In this document: positions 7,686 through 15,132 of the stretch, piece after piece
Layout of the letters: every line of letters starts with the position of its first letter
Numbering within the stretch: the first letter of the stretch is position 1
Virus record (IMG/VR): IMGVR_UViG_3300035228_001505
Location: 1 to 20,612 of that record
Direction: 5' to 3' (one strand)
Length of the DNA stretch: 20,612 bases
DNA from: a virus
The notes under the pieces: model-generated
Told to the model about the DNA's origin: nothing
Databases searched by the model: none
The model's input: the letters and a program-made list of their open reading frames with translations, nothing else
Translations under genes and position numbers: made by a program

Positions 7686-9361
7686 TATCCGTCAACGATG
7701 TTATATACGATTCTTGAATACATGGTATGAATATTTCCCATATCAAATGGTGCGAGGAAAGGAACTCTACCTCCTTCAGTATCGGGCATAGTAACATTTG
7801 GTTGTCCCTGTCCCTGTTCCTGTTGGGTATTGCCCATATTTAGTGGAATAATATTAGTTTGAACATCATCTTCAGTGATAATTTGTTCTGGAGACTGAGC
7901 AATAGTTTTAGAAGCTTCCAATCTCAATTCTGATCCATCTATTGATGGATTCAATCCAGTTGCACTCCCGTAGTTACTATATGCTGCGTTATACGTAGAC
8001 ATGAAATTTGCAGTATTTACGTTTGGCTGACTTCCTCCAGGTAAGGAAGGCCATCCCATATCTACAGATAGTTTTGGAACAACATCTGACATTAGGTTAC
8101 CATCCCTAATAGACTGAATCATTCCCTGTTCACCACCTTTTCCACCTTGGATGCCATACACTTTGGTCATGTATGATCTCATCATTCTGTCTTGATTTGA
8201 CTTGGTAAATTTATCCTTATTCAGATCAAGTCCAGCGTCTATTGCAGTTTGTCTATGGAAATCTGGATGGAATTGATATGCACCAATTGCACCTGTTGTA
8301 GTATCTCCCTTTCCTTGCATACTCTCACCAGCTTGGAAAGCTTGTTCAATAGTCAGTCCTTCAAGATTGACACCATGATCAGTCTGACCTTGAATAGCAT
8401 TTACATCACCTTCTCCAGCAGAAACTGCATCCATTAAAGCGAGCATTTCTGGCGCAGCATTTGGAAGAGAAATACCACTACCAGAAGCAGTTCCCATAGG
8501 TGTGCTCGTAGGTTGAGCACTGGATTCTGGTTTTAAGTCGATTCCTCCAGGACCTTTAGAGTCGTTGCCATCTTGTGGAGTGATCGCACTTCTAATTCCC
8601 TCAAGAATAGACGAAAATTCTTCAACAGTGGAGTTGAATAACGCAACATCCATATTATCAGGCATTCCAGTCAATGACTGTTGTTGTTGAACTCCTCCTG
8701 TTGGAGGAGGGGTTCCACTAATTTGTCCACCTTGTGGGGCAGGACCTTCTTTATCTGCTTTTTGCATCTGATCATACGTGATCTTTGCAGCAAAAGCAGC
8801 AGTAACTGCAAGAGCAAGAGTTTTTAATCCACCCAATCCCATCCCAGGAGATTTTGTGGAACCCAAATTCTTAGCAGCACCAGCTAGTTGAGTAATTAAC
8901 TTTAATATAATATCTCTGGATTGGAATATAAAGTCGAATGTCCTCTGTAGAGGTTGCATTAAACTCATCAAATTCTGTTGGAATCTTTGGAGTTCGTCTA
9001 GTCCACCCCTAAAGATTCGGGCCAACATTTCGTTTGGATCAAACGAATTTACTTGTCTTTCTACTCTTTCCGAGATGTTAGGAATAAGTCTATTGACTTT
9101 ATTTTCTACAATCTGATTAATTTTGGTTACATTGATTCCATCAGATTCTTGTTGTGGATCTGGAGGCTGCAAAAGACCTTGCGCTACACCTACAAGTGGA
9201 GATCTAGCAGGTTGTACTCTTGAAGATCCTGCAACTCCCGATTTTCCTCTACCAAAGAAATCTGTAGAAGCACTAGTATTTTGCCTACCACCACGAAAAA
9301 ATGCCCCAGGGTTAAACCTGGACATTCTTGGCATTATTCGTGGTGTAATAGGACTACGCAT
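7685..9361 (-). CDS. Tail protein with lysozyme/lytic-transglycosylase-like domain; tape-measure candidate
   Basis: 558 aa. Residues ~303-460 resemble phage muramidase/lambda-type transglycosylase domains. They show an acidic motif (SAGEGD, candidate catalytic Glu E317), then a GAIGAYQF block (357-364) like the G-x-YQF motif of that family, then a SNQDRMMRSYM helix. The substrate would be peptidoglycan glycan strands. The N-terminal 200 residues are basic and helical with a hydrophobic segment (~178-198), followed by a Gln/Pro/Gly-rich linker. It lies directly after the gp26/63-codon chaperone-like pair, the place where the tape-measure gene sits in many tailed phages, and is close in length to T4 gp29 (590 aa). 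The start codon lies 8 nt inside the preceding ORF with no obvious Shine-Dalgarno, so coupling is likely. Confidence 0.65.
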   Translation of the reverse strand: MRSPITPRIMPRMSRFNPGAFFRGGRQNTSASTDFFGRGKSGVAGSSRVQPARSPLVGVAQGLLQPPDPQQESDGINVTKINQIVENKVNRLIPNISERVERQVNSFDPNEMLARIFRGGLDELQRFQQNLMSLMQPLQRTFDFIFQSRDIILKLITQLAGAAKNLGSTKSPGMGLGGLKTLALAVTAAFAAKITYDQMQKADKEGPAPQGGQISGTPPPTGGVQQQQSLTGMPDNMDVALFNSTVEEFSSILEGIRSAITPQDGNDSKGPGGIDLKPESSAQPTSTPMGTASGSGISLPNAAPEMLALMDAVSAGEGDVNAIQGQTDHGVNLEGLTIEQAFQAGESMQGKGDTTTGAIGAYQFHPDFHRQTAIDAGLDLNKDKFTKSNQDRMMRSYMTKVYGIQGGKGGEQGMIQSIRDGNLMSDVVPKLSVDMGWPSLPGGSQPNVNTANFMSTYNAAYSNYGSATGLNPSIDGSELRLEASKTIAQSPEQIITEDDVQTNIIPLNMGNTQQEQGQGQPNVTMPDTEGGRVPFLAPFDMGNIHTMYSRIVYNIVDG

Positions 9362-9545
9362 TACGTTTCGATGATTCTAATTGCTTACGTTTCAAATTCT
9401 CTTCTTCAATGTGCGATCTTAAGAGACCAACATAAATGTCTCTCTCCCAAGAAACCATGTTTTCAATTTCTGTCAAAGAATATTTATGGAACTGCATTAA
9501 AGCGAAGTTGATTCTGTAATATGCCTCAAGATCAATATGAGACAT
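9354..9545 (-). CDS. Short helical ORF, probable frameshift extension of gp26
   Basis: 63 codons from the ATG. The product is helical and charged (LEAYYRINFALMQFHKYSL, then WERDIYVGLL). It can be read alone, because its ATG lies in a TAATAATG context just after the gp26 stop, but no Shine-Dalgarno is at proper distance: the nearest purine run, GGAGGG, is about 25 nt away. The frame is open upstream of the ATG (CGC CTA ATA) back into the gp26 slippery site, so a -1 shift would give a gp26 fusion of about 305 residues. T4 has gp51 at this position, but gp51 is far longer. Small extensions like this match the gpT-type part of tail-assembly chaperones. Function is inferred. Confidence 0.65.
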   Translation of the reverse strand: MSHIDLEAYYRINFALMQFHKYSLTEIENMVSWERDIYVGLLRSHIEEENLKRKQLESSKRNA

Positions 9546-9547
9546 TA

Positions 9548-10270
9548 TTAGGCGAAAAAACTCGATAAACCCTCCAAAACGACTGTGTTCTCTTTTTTGG
9601 TATTAGGATTCATGACTTTGATTTCATGACGAAGTTTAGGCATAGTTTCAAAGAACTGTTCAATTTTTTTGAATTGTTCAGAAGTCAAACTTTCTACCCA
9701 ATCCCTAAGTTCTTTTTTAGAACATTCGGAAGCAACCCACGCATCATCATTAGTATAAACTTGTTCAATACAAGAACAGATAATATCAAAAGATCTCTCC
9801 ACTTCACTATCATCTACAGATCTGACACTAAAATTAGTATCAATAAATTGACCCATAGTTGGATACTTCATTCTAAGAACATACCCCTGACCAAGTTCTA
9901 AGTCTTGGTTATGATCTGGATGCTTTTCAACTTGAATTTTATCGATTGGTATGGATACATTAATTTTAGTTTCTCCATCATCGCCACAAGTGACAACAAT
10001 ATCTATAGACTCACCTACTGACTTGCCACGAATATTTAAGAACAAATATTCAATATCAAAACTAGGTAGATCTTCAATCTTAACTCTACCGATAACGCAT
10101 TCTTTTAAAACTTGTTTAACAGCTATGCTAATTTGATTAGTGTCCTCACTTTCAAGGGCTAAGATAAGAATTTTTTCTTCTCTTACCAGAAATGGTCTAT
10201 ATTTAATTTTTTTGCCACTTGAAGGCAATACCAATTCGTATTGGGATGTCGTAATCTTTGGTAAAGGCAT
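9548..10270 (-). CDS. gp26: gp26-family baseplate/tail-assembly protein
   Basis: 240 aa, like T4 gp26 (208 aa; T4 baseplate protein family). The N-terminus (LPSSGKKIKYRPFLVREEKILILALES) and the following helix-rich region with a cysteine-containing beta section (IDIVVTCGDDGETKINVSI) are typical of the family. The protein has no signal or membrane segment. In T4, gp26 belongs to the hub assembly pathway. In position and architecture this gene also resembles the first member of tail-chaperone pairs that precede the tape-measure gene. It ends at a slippery heptamer that would extend it into the next ORF. The ATG at 10270 lies about 25 nt downstream of a late-promoter-like motif. Confidence 0.8.
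   Translation of the reverse strand: MPLPKITTSQYELVLPSSGKKIKYRPFLVREEKILILALESEDTNQISIAVKQVLKECVIGRVKIEDLPSFDIEYLFLNIRGKSVGESIDIVVTCGDDGETKINVSIPIDKIQVEKHPDHNQDLELGQGYVLRMKYPTMGQFIDTNFSVRSVDDSEVERSFDIICSCIEQVYTNDDAWVASECSKKELRDWVESLTSEQFKKIEQFFETMPKLRHEIKVMNPNTKKENTVVLEGLSSFFA
9554..9575 (-). promoter_or_regulatory. Candidate -1 programmed frameshift signal at the end of gp26
   Basis: On the minus strand the last gp26 codons read AGT TTT TTC GCC TAA. The heptamer T TTT TTC (9560-9554) is in the correct X XXY YYZ phase. A GGAGGG (9575-9570) lies 9 nt before the heptamer, close to the spacing of the stimulatory Shine-Dalgarno in E. coli dnaX. After slippage the frame reads CGC CTA ATA ATG and continues through the 63-codon ORF. 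Lambda gpG/gpGT and P2 gpE/E+E' use equivalent signals; P2 uses the similar T TTT TTG. Sequence evidence is good; use in vivo is untested. Confidence 0.65.
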
Positions 10271-10294
10271 GACTATTATTTCAGTTCATAAAGG

Positions 10295-10302
10295 TATTTA
10301 TT
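10295..10302 (-). promoter_or_regulatory. Candidate late promoter upstream of gp26
   Basis: The minus strand reads AATAAATA, fitting the NATAAATA form of T4-type late promoters reported for cyanophages (T4 consensus TATAAATA). It lies in the 30-bp gap between gp54 and gp26 and would start RNA roughly 15 nt before the gp26 ATG. The region is AT-rich, so a chance match is possible. Confidence 0.4.
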
Positions 10303-11116
10303 AGGCTATTGTTGATGTTGTAGTTTCAATCTGACCATCTCTCAACCATTGTTGAGTTAGTGTATTTGGTCCACTCTGAAACTCTCCAACCAACAATGAG
10401 TTATCTTGGTTATTAATACTTCTTCTACCCGATTGTATGATTACTTTTCTATCATATCTCATATTGATGGTTACTTTAAGTAATTGTGCAGCATCATATG
10501 AAAGTGGAATACTTTCGATATTTGTTGGAAAAGCATTTACGAATGCATAGACAATATTATCACGATAATCTCGTTCAAATTTTGTGATAGAAATCATCCT
10601 TCTATAACTGTCTGGATATCTAAATCTATACATTACGCTTTTTTGATCTATCAAAGATTCATATCCACCAGGACTTCCAGATGTAAGTTTATTGGGAGCA
10701 TAGATTGGATTAATATAGTTAACCCATTCTTCAAATAATCTAAGTGTCTGGTAATCTGAAGAAACGTAAAATGTAAATGCAACCTCCATATCTCTTCTGG
10801 GACCAGAAAAAGACTCATACATTCCTTGACGATCTCCAAAGGTTTCAAAGGGAGCTAAGCTTGTTCCAGGGATAAATGTTTCGGAACATAAAAAATCAAA
10901 TCTTCCTGGATCATCTTTCCCGAATACACCAGAACTAGTCAACCAAGCACTTAAGTCGGAATCGTTACTAACTCCAGCAAATTTTGCTAGATGAAGTGAT
11001 ACCTTGAAGTTATTAGTAGTTGCAGGTGATTGTAATTGTGCAGCAAACGTACCATCATTTGTTCTTGATTTTCCTGTTTCACCAAGAAAGGATTTGAGTT
11101 GCTGTAAAATTCCCAT
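10301..11116 (-). CDS. gp54: Baseplate tail-tube initiator gp54-like protein
   Basis: 271 aa (T4 gp54 is 320 aa). The fold signature is that of tube-type proteins: NNFKVSLHL early, CSETFIPGTSLAPFETFGDRQGMY where the first sheet begins, a DMEVAFTFYVSSDYQTLRLFEEWVNYI segment, and LLKVTINMRYDRK near the C-terminus. gp19, gp48 and gp54 share this fold. The gene faces gp48 across a divergent promoter region, and gp48 and gp54 together cap the baseplate where tube polymerisation starts, so gp54 is favoured over gp19. The ATG at 11116 has almost no leader if the palindromic late motif upstream is its promoter, and no Shine-Dalgarno is visible. Confidence 0.65.
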   Translation of the reverse strand: MGILQQLKSFLGETGKSRTNDGTFAAQLQSPATTNNFKVSLHLAKFAGVSNDSDLSAWLTSSGVFGKDDPGRFDFLCSETFIPGTSLAPFETFGDRQGMYESFSGPRRDMEVAFTFYVSSDYQTLRLFEEWVNYINPIYAPNKLTSGSPGGYESLIDQKSVMYRFRYPDSYRRMISITKFERDYRDNIVYAFVNAFPTNIESIPLSYDAAQLLKVTINMRYDRKVIIQSGRRSINNQDNSLLVGEFQSGPNTLTQQWLRDGQIETTTSTIA

Positions 11117-11137
11117 CTAAATAAATTTATGGTTTTA
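11116..11137. promoter_or_regulatory. Divergent late-promoter region with palindromic ATAAATTTAT
   Basis: Bases 11121-11130 read ATAAATTTAT, a perfect palindrome. Each strand thus presents a late-promoter-like octamer one base off NATAAATA: AATAAATT on plus (11120-11127) and CATAAATT on minus (11131-11124). It sits between the diverging gp54 and gp4 genes, the only place where both blocks could be started. A second weaker AT-rich match (TATATAAA on minus, just upstream) may serve gp54 instead. Confidence 0.4.
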
Positions 11138-11149
11138 TATACTATGTAT

Positions 11150-11587
11150 ATGTCTTATAAGGGAAAATATAAACCAGAACATCCCAAAAAATACAAAGGC
11201 GATCCAACTAATATTGTTTACAGGTCTCTTTGGGAACGAAAGTTTATGAGATATTGTGATTTAAATGAAAGTGTTTATCAATGGCAATCTGAAGAAATTA
11301 TTATCCCATACAAATCCCCTATGGATAATCGTATCCATAGATATTTTCCAGACTTCTTCATAAAATATACTGATAGGAATGGAAAAAGAAGATCTGTTGT
11401 GATAGAGGTAAAACCAAAACGACAACTAAAGATGCCTGAAAAAAATCCCAAAAGAAGGACAAAATCTTGGGCTTATGATGTCAATAATTGGATAATTAAT
11501 CAAGCAAAATGGAAAGCTGCAGAAGAATATTGTGCAGATAGACAGTATGAATTCAGAATCATGACCGAAGACGATTTAGGAGTATGA
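11150..11587 (+). CDS. gp4: Head completion protein gp4 (nuclease-like fold)
   Basis: 145 aa from the ATG at 11150, matching T4 gp4 (150 aa). Motifs in order: KYKPEHPKKYKGD, YRSLWERKFMRYCD, WQSEEIIIPY, HRYFPDFFIKY and VVIEVKPKRQ. The PDFF...IEVK arrangement is the PD-(D/E)xK-type core shared with TnsA-like nucleases. gp4 acts in finishing filled heads so that tails can join. In-frame ATGs also lie at 11129 and 11144, but a transcript from the late motif at ~11120 would begin near 11133, and family similarity starts at MSYKGKY, so 11150 is preferred. It overlaps the next gene by ATGA. No clear Shine-Dalgarno. Confidence 0.85.
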   Translation: MSYKGKYKPEHPKKYKGDPTNIVYRSLWERKFMRYCDLNESVYQWQSEEIIIPYKSPMDNRIHRYFPDFFIKYTDRNGKRRSVVIEVKPKRQLKMPEKNPKRRTKSWAYDVNNWIINQAKWKAAEEYCADRQYEFRIMTEDDLGV

Positions 11588-12078
11588 TTGCACAAAGTAT
11601 CGTAGAACAAGCAGGAAAGAAAAGACGCAGTGGAGACTGGTATGTTAATGCGTTAGAACAAGCCTTAACATTAGTACAAGATCCAGATATAAGCGAGAGT
11701 GATACTGGTGGAGTTGCTGTAGGTGATCTCGTGTTCTTTCAATATGGTGCAAAATATCCAGAAAAATATGAGTTTTGGGACTTACAACCACTCTCATATG
11801 TTATAGAATTTTATCCTGATGGATTTTTAGGAGCAAATTTGCACTATATAAATCCAGATTATAGAGATGCAGTTGCAAAAAGCTTGATAAATAGTAAAGG
11901 CGGTGTAACTGTACCCAAAAACTCCATACATAGATATTTGTTTTCTGGTATAGGTAGTTTACATAAAGTTCCAAAGAGTGAAAATTGGGGTGATATCGCA
12001 CTTCTACCCACAGAAAAGTTTATCGATAGACGTGGTATGAAGTACCCTAAACATAGAGCATACTCTTGGAGTAACTAA
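11584..12078 (+). CDS. Conserved phage protein of unknown function between gp4 and gp48
   Basis: 164 aa. It is basic at the N-terminus (AGKKRRSGDWYVNAL). The core reads GDLVFFQYGAKYPEKYEFWD, LSYVIEFYPDGFLGANLHYI and DYRDAVAKSL, a pattern (F-Y-P, then D-x-x-PL, then GFLG-NLHYL) I have seen in many tailed-phage hypothetical proteins. No enzymatic motif or signal peptide is evident. It is coupled to gp4 by ATGA and to gp48 by TAATG, so it is made with late tail/head completion proteins. A structural or assembly role is likely but unproven. Confidence 0.7.
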   Translation: MIAQSIVEQAGKKRRSGDWYVNALEQALTLVQDPDISESDTGGVAVGDLVFFQYGAKYPEKYEFWDLQPLSYVIEFYPDGFLGANLHYINPDYRDAVAKSLINSKGGVTVPKNSIHRYLFSGIGSLHKVPKSENWGDIALLPTEKFIDRRGMKYPKHRAYSWSN

Positions 12079-13673
12079 TGGCAGAACAAGTACTTCCAAT
12101 TGATCCCCCAATTGTCCAAAAAGTAGATGGAGTGGATAGGGCATATAAAGTTGTAGCAACAGTAAGAAAAGTTGGAATAGCAGGACAGGCTAAAAATAGA
12201 ATTAGAAATGTACGAGTATATCCCGTTGATTCTGATGGAAACCGATTAAAAGGAGCTGTATCTTTATATACAGATGGTCTTTGGGCTAAGAATCAAATTA
12301 CTAACCTTACGGACCAACAGCAAGACGATATTCATAAACGAATACAAAACCAGACCAAAAAGTTTTCAAGAAATACAAACGCTACTCTCCCATCATGGGC
12401 AAGAGTTTCGGGATCAGACCCAACTGAGCCAGCGGCGGCAACATCAACAGAAACAGGATCAGCAAGTGGAATGACTGGCCTAATAGAAGAAGGAGTAGAC
12501 AAGGCTAAAGACTTTGTGGAAAAAGCAAACAAAACATTTGGTCAATTTTCTGAATTTGCAACGACAATCAACACCGACGGCATATTTGGACTAGTAGGTA
12601 AAGACGGTATTGATAGTGGAAAATTTGATCTTAAATCAGATACAAGCATATTGAGTGCTTTTAATGGATATTTAAGATACCCAATTGATATGAATCCAAA
12701 TCAAGATTCATTGAAAATAACTTGTTTTAGATACAGAACACCATATGGAGATTCTTTACAAAAGAAAGGTGGAGGTAGTCTTGGTAATACTAAAAGAAAC
12801 AGTCCATTTAGAGAAAGATTAGGGTCTATTGAATTACCTATGCCATCACAAGGCATAGTAGACTCCACTTCTGCTGCATGGGAAGTTGATTATATGAATG
12901 ATATAACAATGGCGGCTGCTCAACACATTGGAAGTGAAGCTGGTAAGTATATTTCAGGAGCTGTTGGATCTAAACTACCAGTAATTGGTGGATTCATTGG
13001 TAACGCGACTAAATTTTCAGTATATGGAAATTTGATGTCAGGAGCAAACAAGGATTCTGGACTAACAGGAATGCTGGGAGCAAATGTTCTTAGTATGTTG
13101 GGATCAAATTTGGGATTTGATATTGGCGCAGATCAAATCCTTTCTAGAGGCGGTGGAATTGTAAGTAATAGTAATGCAGAATTATTGTTTAGAGGAGTAA
13201 AACTGAGGAGATATAACTTCGCATATAGGTTAATTGCACGAAGTCAGCCGGAAACTAGAGCTATCACAATGCTAATCAGAGCATTTAAACAATGGAGCGC
13301 CCCGAGAAAATTGGGTATAGACAGTAAAGGTGGCGATGCTCAAGCTGGTAATTCATCATGGTTTTTGGGAACTCCAAACGTATTTCAATTGTCATATATG
13401 ACAACGGAAAATGGTAATCGTGCGATAAATAAATTCGTACATAAGTTTAAATCTTGTGCATTAACCAACTTTTCTGTTAACTATGCAGCAAATAATCAAT
13501 GGATGGCTTATGATTCGGGTGCTCCTGTTACATATAATTTAAACTTTGAATTCTCAGAACTCGAACCTGTATACAATACAGACTTTACACAAAATATTCC
13601 TACAGGACGTAACGCTCTTGGGGACGATCTCGGGGATCTAATGCCCATCGGAACATACGACGTAGGATACTAA
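12078..13673 (+). CDS. gp48: Baseplate tail-tube cap gp48
   Basis: 531 aa, longer than T4 gp48 (364 aa), as is usual for cyanomyovirus gp48. The C-terminal half shows the tube-cap pattern: NAELLFRGVKLRRYNFAYRL, then ETRAITMLIRAFKQWSAPR, FLGTPNVFQLSYM, FKSCALTNFSVNYA and APVTYNLNFEFSELEPVY. An Ala/Gly-rich segment (~285-355: AAQHIGSEAGKYISGAVGSK and following) is inserted before this. The N-terminal ~120 residues form a separate beta-type domain followed by a Ser/Thr/Ala linker. The protein sits on the gp5-gp27 hub with gp54 and starts tube and sheath growth. TAATG junctions on both sides suggest coupling. Confidence 0.8.
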   Translation: MAEQVLPIDPPIVQKVDGVDRAYKVVATVRKVGIAGQAKNRIRNVRVYPVDSDGNRLKGAVSLYTDGLWAKNQITNLTDQQQDDIHKRIQNQTKKFSRNTNATLPSWARVSGSDPTEPAAATSTETGSASGMTGLIEEGVDKAKDFVEKANKTFGQFSEFATTINTDGIFGLVGKDGIDSGKFDLKSDTSILSAFNGYLRYPIDMNPNQDSLKITCFRYRTPYGDSLQKKGGGSLGNTKRNSPFRERLGSIELPMPSQGIVDSTSAAWEVDYMNDITMAAAQHIGSEAGKYISGAVGSKLPVIGGFIGNATKFSVYGNLMSGANKDSGLTGMLGANVLSMLGSNLGFDIGADQILSRGGGIVSNSNAELLFRGVKLRRYNFAYRLIARSQPETRAITMLIRAFKQWSAPRKLGIDSKGGDAQAGNSSWFLGTPNVFQLSYMTTENGNRAINKFVHKFKSCALTNFSVNYAANNQWMAYDSGAPVTYNLNFEFSELEPVYNTDFTQNIPTGRNALGDDLGDLMPIGTYDVGY

Positions 13674-14434
13674 TGGCAAATTATTTTTCATATCTACCAA
13701 ATATTAGATACTTATCTAGGGCTTTAAATAGAAATTCTATTGATGAAACTACTGATGTAAAAAATCTTTTTAGAAGAGCTCGGGTACGAACTGATCAATC
13801 AAGTGTAGTATACGGATTTGATGATTACTATATTCCTGGTAATTTACGTCCAGATCAACTATCTGAGAAAATTTATGAAAATGGCAATTATGATTGGGTT
13901 ATCTTAATGGCAAATAATATTATTGATATTCGTAATGAATGGCCTATGGATGATCTGACTTTCCAAAAATATTTACTTACAAAGTATAAGACACAATCAG
14001 AAATTGCATCTGTCCATCATTATGAAACTACTGAACAATTAGATGACTACTCAAGAGTTATTATTCCTGCTGGATTAATAGTAGATTCTAATTTTGATAT
14101 GTCATACCTGGAGAGAAATCCAGACAGACAAGTAGAAGTTAGTTATAGTAATATAGGTTCTGGAATCCCCGAAGCTACTACAGTAGATTCTAATGGAACT
14201 GCAAGAGATACTAACGGAACCGCTATTGAAAATCTGCGGGTTACCCCAGTCACTAACTATGAATTTGAAACCAATCTCAATGATTTCAAAAGAAATATTG
14301 TTCTTCCTAAGAGAGAATACATATCAACTTTTGTCTCCGATCTTGAGAGAATAATGTCTTACGATTCAAAAGCTTCAGAAACTATTGATCGTAAGACAAA
14401 ATCTGTATCCAATTCGAGATTTACTGGGAAATAA
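13673..14434 (+). CDS. gp53: Baseplate wedge subunit gp53
   Basis: 253 aa (T4 gp53 is 196 aa). The N-terminus has the family pattern: YFSYLPNIRYL, DVKNLFRRARVR, DYYIPGNLRPDQLSEKIYENG and YDWVILMANNIIDIRNEWPM. gp53 completes the wedge and joins it to the hub. The C-terminal ~90 residues (from ~165) are polar with repeated Asn-Gly/Thr-Ala (SNGTARDTNGTAIEN) and are not expected from T4. The gene ends 14 nt inside the oppositely oriented metallopeptidase-like gene. Confidence 0.85.
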   Translation: MANYFSYLPNIRYLSRALNRNSIDETTDVKNLFRRARVRTDQSSVVYGFDDYYIPGNLRPDQLSEKIYENGNYDWVILMANNIIDIRNEWPMDDLTFQKYLLTKYKTQSEIASVHHYETTEQLDDYSRVIIPAGLIVDSNFDMSYLERNPDRQVEVSYSNIGSGIPEATTVDSNGTARDTNGTAIENLRVTPVTNYEFETNLNDFKRNIVLPKREYISTFVSDLERIMSYDSKASETIDRKTKSVSNSRFTGK

Positions 14435-15107
14435 AATTATTTTCCTCTAACCATTCACGAGTCATTGGAGTTGGTTCATAGTCAGACCACATAGTTCCTG
14501 CAGCACAAGATTCAAGTGCTTTAAGAGTCATGCCTTCAGTTTTACCTGCCCAGGTTGCTTCTTTCTCCCAAGGGATAGCAGAGGGTTGCAATACATATGC
14601 TCTCCGTGCCATCTCTTGCCACATCGGAGGTACAGAATCCTCAGGCATAATGATGGCAATCATACTGTTATCAATGGTGCCGGCCATGCAGTCTTGTGCA
14701 GCGTGCCATCCTTCATGACGCATTACACTCATTAATACATGAGGACGATGCATAAATGTTTTATTCAGAAAGAAATTATTACTGACAGTATGATAGACAC
14801 CACGATGTCCTACTGGAAAATACTTCTCGTCCGCTAGAAACACATTGACTCCGACCTGATTGAGAGAAACGAGCATGTTGTTGAACTCGTTTGCAACAGG
14901 ATAAAAATCATCAGTATTAGGGTACTCACTAGAGACATCCAAAAGACTATAGACTTCTTTGACTTCATCCGTACACTCTCTGAGTAACATGCACCCCATT
15001 GAATGATTGGTATAGTAATCATTCTCGGTAATGGGATCGGCCTTGGTTGGGAGTGTTGTTACTTGTGCAGCTCCAAGTAGAATCCCTGCAATAATATAAT
15101 TCCACAT
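14421..15107 (-). CDS. Secreted HExxH metallopeptidase-like protein
   Basis: 228 aa from the ATG at 15107. An upstream extension to a TTG at 15161 is unlikely because it would be encoded by the promoter and hairpin. The N-terminus is a signal-peptide-like segment (YIIAGILLGAAQVTTL, possible cleavage after TKA near residue 23), though it lacks a basic n-region. HEGWH at 131-135 (RHEGWHAAQDC) fits a zincin active site, and E181 or E183 in EKEATWAGK could be the third Zn ligand, as in gluzincins with an E-x-x-A helix. Several cysteines suit an extracytoplasmic protein. Similar proteins occur in cyanobacteria and cyanophages to my recollection, without known function. It is isolated on the minus strand behind its own sigma70-like promoter, suggesting early expression. 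Substrate unknown. Confidence 0.7.
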   Translation of the reverse strand: MWNYIIAGILLGAAQVTTLPTKADPITENDYYTNHSMGCMLLRECTDEVKEVYSLLDVSSEYPNTDDFYPVANEFNNMLVSLNQVGVNVFLADEKYFPVGHRGVYHTVSNNFFLNKTFMHRPHVLMSVMRHEGWHAAQDCMAGTIDNSMIAIIMPEDSVPPMWQEMARRAYVLQPSAIPWEKEATWAGKTEGMTLKALESCAAGTMWSDYEPTPMTREWLEENNFISQ

Positions 15108-15129
15108 AAAAAAGGGGTCATAAGACCCC
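15108..15129 (-). terminator. Terminator-like hairpin directly before the metallopeptidase start
   Basis: The minus strand reads GGGGTC TTAT GACCCC (15129-15114) followed by six T (15113-15108) and then the ATG at 15107. This has all the parts of an intrinsic terminator for leftward RNA. However, the promoter just upstream (-10 at 15138-15133) would start RNA at or inside the first stem arm, too early to terminate that transcript. It may stop leftward read-through from the gp32 block, or form a 5' stem-loop on the metallopeptidase mRNA. No Shine-Dalgarno is left between stem and ATG. Confidence 0.7.
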
Positions 15130-15132
15130 CTA

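Noticed and set aside
7243-7791. Long plus-strand open frame (182 codons) opposite the M23 protein gene
   Set aside because: It is antisense to a gene with clear domain motifs, has no Shine-Dalgarno or promoter, and its product is low-complexity hydrophobic. A shadow of the real frame.
9481-9488. CATAAATA on the minus strand within the 63-codon ORF, upstream of the 558-aa gene
   Set aside because: Fits NATAAATA but is inside coding sequence, and such 7-mers are expected by chance in AT-rich DNA. Similar plus-strand matches at 11886-11893 and 13424-13431 were set aside for the same reason.
11129-11149. Earlier in-frame ATGs for gp4 (11129 and 11144)
   Set aside because: Too close to the putative late promoter for a normal leader, and the extra residues are outside the family similarity.
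14421-14445. Imperfect inverted repeat (GGAAATAA...TTATTTTCC) at the gp53/metallopeptidase convergence
   Set aside because: AT-rich stem with a bulge and no T-tract on either strand; too weak to call a terminator.
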